A program made the translations under genes and the position numbers. From assembly GCF_000003195.3 (NCBI RefSeq), contig NC_012870.2, positions 9,850,501-9,914,500 on the forward strand: DNA of 64,000 nt, written 5' to 3'. How positions within the stretch are numbered: the first letter of the stretch is position 1; every line of letters begins with the position of its first letter. The notes under the pieces were generated by a model. It saw only the letters and a program-made list of their open reading frames with translations. It was not told the DNA's origin and made no database searches. Origin of the DNA: Sorghum bicolor (lineage: Eukaryota; Streptophyta; Magnoliopsida; Poales; Poaceae). This document shows, one piece after another, positions 23,013 through 34,900 of this stretch.

Positions 23013-23300
23013 GGTGGCAAAGCATCCACCAAGAAACACGGTGACAAAGCATCCGCTGAGGCCAACGCGGCGAAGCATCCGCGAGCAGAGGCCATCACAT
23101 GCACAACGGAACCCAAGCGACAACAACGACAAAGCATCCGCCAGGGCCAACGCGGCAAAGCATCCGCGGGCAGAGGGCATCACGCGCACGGTGGAACCCA
23201 AGCGACAACGACGACAAAACATCTGCCAGGGCCAATGTGGCAAAACATCCATGGATAGAGGCATCACGCACACGGTGGAGCCCAAGCGACAACTACGGCA
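23013..23300. repeat. 85 bp tandem repeat (about three copies)
   Basis: The marker gccaacgcgg (gccaatgtgg in the last copy) occurs at 23061, 23146 and 23231, exactly 85 bp apart. Each unit contains ggcaaa.catcc, cagagg.catcac and cccaagcgacaac. The period is not a multiple of three, so it is not a protein repeat. Confidence 0.8.
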
Positions 23301-23732
23301 ACACCGGACATCCGAACTAGGCAATCCAAAGCGAAGAAAAAACTGAAGCACACGCAGGCACAACACAAGTAGCAATAACTCCGACGAGAGCGAATGACGG
23401 ATAGTGGCCAACAACAAAGCCTCCAAGGAGGATATGACGTCAACAAACTCCAACAATGTTGAGAAGGCCTACGACGAATTGCTCCTTCGGCGACGCAACG
23501 TGGATGACATAGTTGCGCCATCGCTGCTGGCCCGAAGCTGAACCGAATCCACCCCGTCAGACACTCCGCTCCCCAGAGTAACAAGATCGAGGTGGAGGGG
23601 AGGACGTGGAGGAGAGAAGGTGGGAGGAGGCACTGGCGGAGCTAGGTGAGAGCCATACTGGGCCATGGCTCCCCTTTGCCTCCGTAATTTGCTGGAGCCC
23701 CTCTGATCTTGCACCATAAAGTCTTCGAGTTA

Positions 23733-23964
23733 GGCCTTGTTTAGTTTCCAAAATTTTTCAAGACTCTCCGTCACATCGAATCTTGCGGCACATGCATGAA
23801 GTATTAAATATAGATAAAAAAGATAACTAATTTCATAGTTTACCTGTATTTTGCGAGACAAATCTTTTGAGCCTAATTAGTCTATAATTGAACAATGTTT
23901 GTCAAATAAAACAGAAAGTGCTACAATAGCGAAACCTAAAATTTTTCGCGAACTAAACAAGGCC
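23733..23964. mobile_element. Tourist-like MITE
   Basis: Ends ggccttgtttagtttcc and gaactaaacaaggcc, 232 bp. Preceded by TTA. Confidence 0.8.
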
Positions 23965-24629
23965 TAGCTGTGACAGACCAGGCTAGATCGGCTGATGCTA
24001 TGATCATTGGTCAGCCATGCATGCCCCTAGATAGCAACCGTGTAGCACTCCCGCCATTTAGAAAAATAAAAAGCAGTTTTGTAGCAGTGCTCCCACCGCT
24101 GTTGCTCGGATCCATTACTTCATTACCATTTACTTTGCTTCTGTTGTTATCGTCGTTATAAGTCATGTTGATTCTTCTAAAAGTACTAATTGCATTCTGT
24201 ATACCGGAACTTAATTATAAGTACAAACACTATTTTTTTTACTATACTTATGTTGATTCAATTAGTAAATTGGCTTCTGTATGTATACATGCGCAGAAGC
24301 ATGCTTTTGATTTTTTTTGACAAATTAACCCTTGTTTTATCTTATTTCTGGCTCCGCCACGGAGGCACGAACAGCACCCAAACTTTTAGGGCCGCCGTGG
24401 GCTGCTGCCACCGCACGCCGGAGGGCAGCGCCGGTGGCCTAGCCGCCGCGGGCCGCCGCCGTGGCAGATGGAGGAGAGCCGGTGGGGGGCCTAGGGCGGC
24501 GGCGTGGTTGCTTCCCGAGTCGCTGAAGGGGGCGCTCGGAGAGACGGCGTGTGGGGAAGAACATTTTTCGTGTAGGTAAGCTCACCTGAACCGTGATAAT
24601 ACTCCGTAAAAAATATGCCCCCCCCCCCA

Positions 24630-25748
24630 GAACTCATCAAGAATTACTGCTAACTACCTCCTTGCTGCACGCCCTTTTCTTTAATTAAGGGAAAGCATCC
24701 GGCCTCCAACATTCAACAGTGAATGTGTATAGCCACACAGTACAGGAACAACACTTAGGCCAAACCGAAATCCGGTTACACAATCCAAAGCAGAACAGCT
24801 CCTCTAAGAGCTGATACTAACAAATATAACCAAGGTTTCAATACTCTTTAGAAAGGCTACCACTGGCATTACTATGACCACTTTTCTTATCCATGCTACA
24901 TGCAAGAAATGGTGGATCATGAGAAGTCAAAGGCGTATCTCCTCCAGCAGACTTCTCACTTTCCTCATCTGTGTAAACATTTGCTTAACATATTTTTTTT
25001 GAAAGGGCAGCAAGATCATTGCTGCAAAATTTACAAAATTTGTTAGAAGAAAAGGAATTGGCCCATTTTTGGAAAAAAGGCCCCAAAAACTGAACGACTG
25101 CACGATTCCAAAAGCGAAACTGTCCTGATCTCCAACTAAAAAGAACTCATACAGCTGACAAAACCAACACACAACTATGAAAACTGATGGTAACTAAAAA
25201 ATCACCACTAACTACAACCACCAACACCTCTTGCGAAACCACCACAGATCGATCCAAACAAGAAAGTTGACAACTATAAAATAACTGAGAAGACACCATC
25301 ATCTCTAAGAGCACCACTAGCATCACTGGCCAAACCATGAAATACTGAGAACCATGAAGGCAATTGGCAAAGCCTAAAAAGAAGGCCGACACACCATCGG
25401 AAAGGCATCAACAAGTTGAATGTCAAGTTGGTCAAGGGCTTGTCTCAGAGATTCTTCCACCTATGTCACCCTCATCTGAGTTGTCTTCACCTTCTTGTTT
25501 AACCACCATTTCATTTGAGGGCTTCATCTCGAAACATTCTGAAACGCTATGTTCTACTACGATGATAGTACAGATCTCTGGAACTGCTTGCGTCCACTCA
25601 ACACCAACTGATTTTGGCACCACATTGGTTATAGGTGGTGATGATTCAGCTTCAGGATTAACCAATGTATCCACAGTCAAAAGCTAGTTTCTGAGGAACC
25701 TCCAATGAATCCCTCAGAACAGCACCAACAGAAGACCTCTTAATTTCT
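24630..25748 (-). pseudogene. EIN2-like: Decayed C-terminal tail of EIN2 copy 2
   Basis: Sequence after the copy 2 stop still matches the copy 3 tail. At 25432-25680 an out-of-frame stretch reads VNPEAESSPPITN... VGVEWTQAVPEICT, matching copy 3 [13 protein letters not shown]... [14 protein letters not shown]. At 24635-24672 the minus strand reads RAARR*LAVILDEFWG against [16 protein letters not shown] in copy 3, so CAG has become TAG. A C homopolymer at about 24617-24629 marks where homology breaks off. Frameshifts and stops rule out a full EIN2 product. Confidence 0.75.
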
Positions 25749-28700
25749 TCATGTGTGTTCATGAACTGATTCCGTATGACCTTCCGATGAACCCATAAGA
25801 AAAGCTCCAACAGAACAGCTTTCAAATTCTTCATCCTCATTTTTTTCAAGACAAGTTGCTTCTCTATGAGTAGTGCCCAATGTTTCTCTTTGTGAGTGCA
25901 CGGACGACAAATGAGTCTGAGCTTCATTACTTGCTGATTTTAGTGGAGTAACAGCAAGTAACAGTGTAAATCCAATTGAGGCACATGAAGCTAGGACTAT
26001 AACAGAATATGGAAGTATGGCAGGGCTTCCAGTATCTCCTTTCAGGTTGTTTGTCCAAGTGCTATCACCAAACAGAATCTCTGCTGTGAAAATTATATTT
26101 GTGAACACCGCAAGAAGGAATGCAAGGAAGGCAAAAATTTCAACACATAAAGCTATCCTGTATCTTCCCATCAATAATCTTGACGAAGAAACACGTAAAA
26201 TGGGTATAATCGATGAAGGAAGAAGCATAGCCTGGATAACTGGGCACATAATAAGCAACTGATATATCCCTTCAGAACCAGCAACCTTCGCACAGTAGAT
26301 AGTAAGAATCATGGCCAAACCCTTATGTAGCAGATGATGTGCCGAAAGAGGCAGTTTAACACCAAAGAAGTTCTCTGAAATTACATCACCACTAACAATG
26401 CATGTCAATGAGATGATATGGCTTGAAAAGAGAAGGATCACTAATAGCACAATTGGTGCTGCAGGATTTGTGAATATCTGCAGAAGGCAAGAATCCACAG
26501 AAGTCAGGAAAGGGGTTCCATGCAGAATCCAAACTAAAAATACTTATTAATATGCACCAACCAGGAACTTAAGTTGTTTAGGAGTGGGAAGTAATAGGCT
26601 TGTAAATCAATGTAAGCACATATTTTTATTCTCCTTAACACCTATGGATGAACTAAAAAGCATTACAGTTATCATTTTCTTAAAATTGTGCCAGCCAGGT
26701 ATCTAGGTCCCAAACCTGACCTACTGAAACAATGCCATATACAAGTTCAATGCACCAAGCAGTTCATCAAAAAGCTTAACATGTTGAGGGAAGGTAGACA
26801 TCATATTTATAATACAAAAATTTCAGGCAATTGCAAATCCAAACAAGCAAGGCATAGGAGAAATGCAACATGCTGAACTCGTGATACTGTTTCTTGGCAA
26901 TTATTAAAAAAGCAACAGATGACACGATTTGACAAATAAACAGAAACTGGAGATACAAACCTGGTGCATTTGCTCCATAGCATCTTGAAAGTTCATGACC
27001 AATGTGTCACTGGATTCATCTGCTGCTGAGCTCAGGAGAATATAATTCACAAGGAAAATCCCAGTAAATATAAATAATATAGAGAAAAGGTGGTCGTGAA
27101 ACAGGGAACCAAGGGTATGGACTGAAGATCTTCTCTGAACCTGCATATATGATATCTGAATCAGTATACAACAAACCAAGAAAATCAAATAAGCAGAGAA
27201 CAGAAAAGAATGATTTGCGTAGTGAAATGGAAGAGAAAGTACAAAAGTACATTCCAACCAGCTTCTAGATTAGAGCGGAAAACCCCAGGGGTCACTGGAA
27301 CCCCTGTGCCGGTCCGCATTCCAAGCCTGGTACCTCTCCTTAACGATATGCCAGGAGGTGTCTCCCCCCAAGATCTATTTTTTTAAGTGAGTACATTCCA
27401 ACCACTTGACATGTATCTTTTTTTTTGGGAAACGATCGGCAGGAGATCTGCTGAACTTGTATTGTATAGAAGATAAGAAGGACCACTTGACATGTACCAT
27501 GAATTGCCATAACTAAAAACACTAACAACCTTAACACCATTTATTTTTTGAGTCCATTATATTGCCTTTGCTAATCAACTCTGTGTGCATTCTTGATGAA
27601 GATCAATTCATAAGTAATGGATCATAATAGGCAATACAGAGGACTTGTTTCTTATTATGAGAACTCTGACAACACGAAAGAAAACAAAAGGCTCCACCTA
27701 GTGACATAGGCTGCTTCAGATATGAAAGCAGCACAACCAAACACCAGTAACCTATTCATGAATCATGACAGAGCACTTTCTTACTCTGTTTTCATTACAT
27801 TTGAAAGGCCAACCCAAACATGAAGCAGCACAACCAAAAACTGATACCTAGTCATGAACATGATGTTTTCATTACATTTGGAAGGCAAACACCCCAACAT
27901 GAAGCAGCACAACCAAACACCAATAACCTAGTCATGAATCATGATAAAACACTTGCTTAATCTGTTCTCATTACATTTGAAACCCCCAACAGGTCTCCTT
28001 GCAGCCATATTTATACACAGCCAAGAGCTACAGATATGGTTGTGATAGCTTCCTAATTAATGCAGAGAATTACTACCTCAATCAGCCCTTATTTTCCTTA
28101 ACTACCAGGTAGAATCCTGCTAGCACTAAAGACTGAACCTGGGCACTAATCTGCACCTGTACTCTAATCTGGACACAAAAGATTATTTACTAACAACATT
28201 AAGCACCCCCATGGCCAGTCACATTTTCCCAGACACCACTTTTCATTAAATTCAGCACCCTGAGGCTTATTGTTGTTGGATCACTTTCAACGTGCAAGAC
28301 ACATTCATTAATGATTGATAATAAAACTTAATGGAAGATAAGTTTGGCAAAGCTAAGTTCTTGTACATGCCATCTGAAAACTTCACCTAAGGATTAGCAA
28401 GAGGCTTTAGATGTTAGAACTTACCTGAACAAATGCTGAATGAGTATAAAAGTTGTGTACTATTATATTTGTGCCAAGAAGAGCCATCAATGAGTAAGCG
28501 CTTTCACCACTCAACTTGGGGAACATCACATTCATATTGACTGGGGTATGGGGGTGACTGATTAATAAACCAAGCACAAAACAAAGAAGTGTAAATCCAG
28601 CTATGCAGGCATTAAATATCCCAGCCACCTTCTTATCCTATAATGAGCACGAGTAAGAAACTAGAATTACATAAGGTCTTAGTAGACTTAAGAAGATAAT

Positions 28701-30335
28701 CTTTTTATGATGGGGTTATTTGGGGATTTATAGATTTACCAAACGAGAGAGCGTGTATGGTAGTAGACCAACTACAACACTTGCAAAACATATGGCTGTG
28801 ATAAGATCGTCGTGTTCAAACACAATGTTGAACCCCACTGCCATGCCTGCAATCTAAAGTAGCCAAATGTTAAGTGCTTAGAAGATGAGAACTATGATGT
28901 GCTCTGGTAAGGAGTAACAAGTACTCATAAACTAAATGCATGCATACCATGATCTCATAAACGTCCAGAATGAAGCACAGCAGAGCGAAAAATCTAAAGT
29001 TTGTAGGCGTACCATTGTCAATTCAGAGGTCAACAAGGATAGCCATGCCTGAAGGCCGAGAACAACACATATCACCTGACTGTATTCCTGGCAGCAGATC
29101 TATCAGTCATGTAGAAGAACAGAGAGTAAGGTTAATATCTACCAAAGCCTATGCAGGAAACAGTTTAAGATAATTTAGAATGAAAGGAGCATTTACTAGA
29201 TAGAACTTAACCCCAAGCTATAAAGTTTATTGTTAACAGTTTTCCTTGTTTTTTATCTAATATTAAAAGAAGGAATTTTCTTTCTCCAAATTTTCATCCA
29301 TCACCCAGTCCCCCAGTCCGTCTATCCCTCCACTCCCTGACCATAAGAGTCCTGGTCGGTTTTACTAAGAGTAGGAGTACGTGATGAATTAGAGATAAGG
29401 ATCCTAATTGGTTATTGGTTTACTATCTCGTCCGTGACCTGAACTCACGACCCAGTGTTCATCTGAGTCAAAATAGTGCGCGTCTAGCCACAGTATAGAG
29501 TCCGATTCCAAGACGTATTGGAACAGACAACACAATGCAGAAGCATTTGCTAGTTGAAAGAGAAGTCAGAGATTAAAAATGGTAACTTGATTTCCTGTGA
29601 TCTGTACTGTCATTGTATCTATAAAACTGAGGTTATTGTGAGTAAATACTGTTTTTTTGACAGTCCTCACCAGCAACCCAGGAATAATTTTAACACAAAC
29701 AAGTAATAATACAGGCACACAGCAGAAAGTAACTAATTTAGTTACGTTGTGTTTCAGTCTTTCATTCAGAAAGTGGTACACTTCTTTTTTTAGGCTCTAA
29801 GACCAAGAGCTTTAGATTGCATATAACAGCAGTGATACAAACATTCAGGACTTGAGAATCCATCCTTGTCTACTCGAAGATAATTGCCACCCATACGCGA
29901 GATGCCAAATCATTGTTATGAATTGCATAAGAAACCTTATCATTTTCGAGGTCATGCTAAGCTACTAAGCTCTAGAATATCAGCTAGAATTAGTGACATC
30001 TCTACATGGTGGTTGTAGTGACTGGTAAGAGTTCTGAAAATTGTGTCTGAAGCAAGAACAAGAAAGTGCTCAGTAATTCATACCTTGGCAAGGTTCTTCC
30101 CAGTGACCATGCCGATACGAGTTGACAGATATTGACACAAAATGGCTGAGAAATTGAAGAGCAGCACCAGTAGCACAAGATCATAGCCGAACCGAGATCC
30201 AGCATCCACTGCTACCAACCACTTTCCAAGGTCAATATATGCCATCGAAATCACGAGTGTTGGTCCAAGGGTTCGAAAAAGTTTATGCTGAGCATCCCCA
30301 GCAGCCAGAGATTCTATACTCTGCATACTATTCAT
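25749..30335 (-). CDS. EIN2-like: EIN2-like protein, Nramp domain plus short tail (copy 2)
   Basis: Six coding exons: 30084-30335, 29013-29099, 28740-28853, 28425-28637, 26961-27140 and 25749-26477. All have GT-AG junctions, and the first five match copies 1 and 3 base for base in length (252, 87, 114, 213 and 180). The predicted 524 aa start MNSMQSIESL. They comprise the entire EIN2 Nramp-like membrane domain ([43 protein letters not shown]) and about 58 residues of acidic cytoplasmic tail, ending SVHEHT and then TGA. EIN2 proteins are normally about 1250-1300 aa; the nuclear-signalling C-terminus is missing. Introns have grown by local duplication (27722-27990) and other insertions. It may be an expressed Nramp-only protein or a pseudogene. 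Confidence 0.78.
27722..27990. repeat. Imperfect tandem repeat in an EIN2 copy 2 intron
   Basis: Three copies of a unit built on gcagcacaaccaaacaccag, taacctagtcatgaat and gttttcattacatttg lie head to tail, about 70-115 bp apart, in the intron between exons 4 and 5. Confidence 0.6.
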
Positions 30336-31640
30336 GGTGCAGAAATAACACTAATCAGCAAAATTTCAGTATCGATTATGGACCCAGACCACTAAGACTA
30401 ATAGCCAACAGTTGATCAAACTCAGGCCTTCTTGACTCTATATCTTTATGATCCGATAATTGGCCGACTACCAAACTTCAGAGAAGATGACCATCCACAG
30501 CACTGTAAAACCCAGGGCATGCCACTCCTCATCTAAGCTCAATCAATCACAATCCACAGCCTTTAACTTGCTTCAGAAAGATTTACACCACATAATTCTT
30601 GCGAGGATGTGGACTACTATCATACTATGGCTGAGAAGATAACATGTCTTTTCTTACAGAAATGGTGAGAGCACTGTAGAAGCAACCATGAATTAGTGAT
30701 GGAGTGTCTTCCTTCCAACCAAAATCTCCAATATTTATCTTCAAGAGGGGCGAAAGCTTAGGTTTCTGTACCTCAATTTTCAGGATCTTGCGCCCATGGA
30801 GGCAATAAACCTTAACAATAACAGCTAACACCGAGCCACCTGCAACATGATCAAAGCACCAGATCATATAGAGCCCAAGCAATCGAAAAAGAAACACGCA
30901 TCAAGGCAGCATGTAGTCAGACTACGAATCCTCTCCCCAACATATAAAAATGAACAATGCCTCCGAAAGAAACAAATCCCTTTGCCGCTGTTACCTTTTA
31001 TTCCAGGATTTTTTTCTCTCCCTATTTCGCTTGGGATTCCCCTGCCACAAGAGCTCTACACAAGGAACGAGGTAAGACCAAGAAATGCGCTGTGCAAACA
31101 AAGTTGCGAGCCCTACTGATAGTGAAAGCGGATTTCTGAAAAGTTTTGGGGGATCTTTCTACGGTGCCTTCTCGGCTAATATGGGAGAGAAGAACTGAAG
31201 AAGACAACTGACCCCTCTCCTCTTATTTGCTCCTCCGACATACATCGGTGGGTGGGATGGGAAACGATGGCGGCGAGCAGGGATGCGCCGACGCGTCGCA
31301 GAGGCTGTACTGTACGGGACCGAGATGGAGGCGGCGGGGTGGTGGCGGCGAGCAGTGACGTGGAGCCCTGGAGGAAGGACGACTGTACGAGACGTCGCGA
31401 GAGGACGCAGACGCAGCTACGCGACGATGCCAGAACCACTCGCCCCCAAACGGCCCAACCCAAGGTCGCGCATATCGGCATAGTATCACCTTCACCTGCC
31501 ATCGTCCATGGCAATTCGCAAGTGGCGAGCCTCGGCGACATCGATGACTTGGTTGCTTCCGAACTCGAATTTCGCTAACCTGAGCACAGTCCACAGGACT
31601 TTCAGGAACCAGGCGAAAGGGCCTGGACGCTAACCACACA
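30336..31640 (-). promoter_or_regulatory. Upstream region of EIN2 copy 2
   Basis: It occupies the gap between the copy 2 start codon and the end of copy 3. It probably contains a 5' UTR intron (acceptor just upstream of the ATG, as in the other copies) and a GC-rich leader at 31240-31600. The ORFs in the GC-rich part resemble no known family. Confidence 0.35.
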
Positions 31641-31935
31641 GCTTGACTACAATTTCACACAGGATGACAGGATGTAGACCAATGCCAACAACAGAGCTAA
31701 ACTTAACTGTACATCATTTCACAATGCTGATTGAGGAAACTACTAAAACTCATGCTGTACACCGAACAACATTTGGCAGTTTTGGCCCCTCGTGCGAACA
31801 TCACATCATATGCAAAAACTTGTAGGGGCCAAATGCTAAAAACGGGTACAGAAAAAGAAACAGGAATTCTTGCACCCATGACTCTAGAAGCAGCAAGATG
31901 GAACATGAACATGTTTTCTTCCTTTCTGTTTTGTT

Positions 31936-34900
31936 CTACCGCCTAGGCGGCGTCTTGTTGCCAAGCCTGCGCTTGTATCGCTTGAGCACAGAGAGCAGGT
32001 TCGCCTTCCCTTTGGGAAAGGCCACATCTCCAGCTGCTGTTCCGCTCCGGCCCTTGCGGCCTGAGACGGCTTGTTCCACGCCCTTGATCACCTCCAGTAT
32101 CATGGCTGCCGTGATGAAGCTGCCGGGGATGGGTTTGCCAACCGAGCCTGCTTTCAGGAGGCATGCACACGCCATTAGGGGTTTCCGGGGATTGGAGAGT
32201 GAAGGATCAATGATTCCCTACATGAAGTAAACAACAGCTCAGAACTAATATTGGGAGAGAATGAACACAAGAGCAGGGTTTTTTGTTCAGCGGCAATGTG
32301 ATCTTTAGATCCTGTAACTGCTGATGTAAACGTTTTCAAGCGTTGAAATGTAATCAGGAAAGGATTACAAAAATCTCTGCTATATGAACGAGGCACTGGC
32401 ATAACCAAAGGCTGAATCTATTCCTTAGGTTTACCCTTTTCTACTGGCATAAGAACAAGATGTGTAGTTCGCTGGGAAACAGGTGTGCAGTCAAAAGGAA
32501 TCACCTGAAGACGGTTGAGAACATATGTATACTTGCCCCAAAGTTCTGGTCTACTTTCCACACGGGACAGGTCTAGCACCCGATGGATACACCAGACACC
32601 AAAACTAACAATCAGTGAAGCCTGCCAAACACAACCATCTCCGCAATTTGGCACTCTGTGCACAGAACTGGTATCTCTGTCATCACTGGTTCCTCCCTGT
32701 GAAACTCTCTCGGTTTCAGAGACTTTATCAATTAGATTTTCATCACAACCGCCATTCTGACGAAACAGCCACTCCGATCCTTCCAGCTTCAAGAGCTTCA
32801 TGATGCAAAATCTAAGAGACTTAAGAAGTTCTGCCTCAAACTGTGTGTAAGAGAAATCATCCTTCATGGCACTACATGCTCCCTGGCCAGTGTTCACCTC
32901 ACTCCTATTCACCTCTGAACTTAACACACCAAATAATTGTTCAAATGGCTGTTGGGACCAAAGGAATTTGGTTTTGGTGTTTGTACCCGAATGTGTAGAG
33001 AGCATCTCTCTCTGAACATTATGTTGTGACAACTCAGTAAGTGGAGATGATGGTCTGACTGCTAAGTCCACATACCGTGATTTTTCAGATGCCAAACTAG
33101 TCAGGTATGCTAGATTTGCAGCAGGACCCAAACTTGCTTCATTCAACAAAGCATCTCTGCTCGCAGCAATTACCGCAGATATGTTAGGTGAACTGTGGTA
33201 CTTCTTTGAGTTAGCAGATGAGCCAACACTATCACTCCCACCAATGGAGATAGGATCATAATAGGATCTTTCCACTGCCATTGTACTTGAGCGGTTCAAT
33301 GTCGGGCTTTGCAAAGAGCTATCTCCAAATGAACCAAGGAGATTATGCGTATGAGCATTCATTGCAGAGCCAGTATAGGTGGGAATAGCAGATTCAGAAG
33401 ATCTAGGAGGTTGCCATGGGTCCAATGGAGTGCTAGAGTATGGATTTCGACTTGCATTTATCCCTTTCAAATAGTTTGCTAGCTGATACCCATGAATGGT
33501 AGCCGGTTGATAAAACTGGTTACTGGAGTAAGATGGAGTATGAAAATTTGAAAATAATTTAGCATTTTGCTCAAAGAAGGTTCTGCCTGAACTTGGAATA
33601 TCTCTATTTGGTAAATGCATGCTTTGAGACCATGTTGGTGGACCCATGGTACCCACCTGCAGACAGATACCTGTGTCTTGATTAGTGATATCTTTATCAT
33701 GAGAATCCCATGTGTTCAATACAGTAGCTGACCCTTGCATTACATCTCTCATCATTGAGTTACTGGAAGCTTCAATTGATAGGTTATCTTTCCTCACAGC
33801 AGAACCAGCTGCTCTCAAGTCCAGTCCAATCAAATAGTTGAAGCTTTTATTGTTGGCCTCTTGTGTAAGTTTACCACGATAATCAAAAAGTTGCCCCCAG
33901 AACTCATCAAGAATTGCTGCTAACTGTCTCCTTGCTGCACGTCCCAAACCAGACTGTTTTGAGATGAAACCACTGACATTACCAGCATCAGTATCATCTC
34001 CCCTGCTCAACATAAGAGATGGTGGGCCACCAGAAGGGAAAGAAGGTACCTTACCTCCATAGGACTTGTCAAATTCCAAATCATGTGACACCTCAGAATC
34101 CTTCTGTGCGCAAACATCTGGTTCCACTGGAACAATCTTCTCAGTCGCGCTCTTCACTTTGATGTTCTCTGCAGTACTTTGTTCTACTATGGTGTCAGTA
34201 CAAACTATTGACATTGGCTCTGTCCAGTCAACCTCAACAAATTTTGGCTCATCACGGAATGCAGGCGGTGAGAGGTGAGCTTCAGGATCCACTGTCCTAT
34301 GAGATGTTGGTTCTTGAGCATCATGATCAGACTCTGTAGCGGTATCAGAACACTCGGTATACTCCAAAGCTGATTTCTGATGACCTTCCAACGAATCCCT
34401 CGGAGCAACAGCAATAGACGACCACTGAACTTCTTCAAGTGGAACACTTTCAAGAGAAGTCTCTTCTCTATAGTGAGCAATGTTCAATGCTTCACTATGT
34501 GAGCACACAGACAAATTCTCGTTTTCAGCTTCATTACTTGCTGACTTTAGTGGAGTAACAGCAAGGAATAGCGTAAAAGCAATACTTGCAAAAGAAGTTA
34601 GGACTATGACAATATATGGAAGTAAAACAGGGCCGGATCCGGTGTTTCCTTTGAGGTTGTTTGTCCAGGTGCTATCACCAAACAGGATTTCCGCCACAAA
34701 AATGATATTTGCAAACAGCATAAGAAGAAATGCAAGAGTGGCAAGTATTTCAACATATAAAGATATTTTGTAGCAGCCCATGATTAATCTTGATGAGGAA
34801 ATACGGATAAGGGGGATAACAGTGGAAGGAAGGAACATAGCCTGGATAACTGGACAGATAATAAGTAACTGATATATCCCTTCAAAACCAGCGACCTTTC

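Noticed and set aside
23040..23300. CRISPR-like array
   Set aside because: The unit is an 85 bp tandem repeat with no separate spacers, in a plant nuclear context.
29400..29470. tRNA-like text in EIN2 copy 2 intron 1
   Set aside because: Only a weak B-box-like match and no consistent A box or folding.
31176..31639. Open frames of 121-138 codons upstream of EIN2 copy 2
   Set aside because: Position and composition fit a promoter and noncoding first exon better than a gene.
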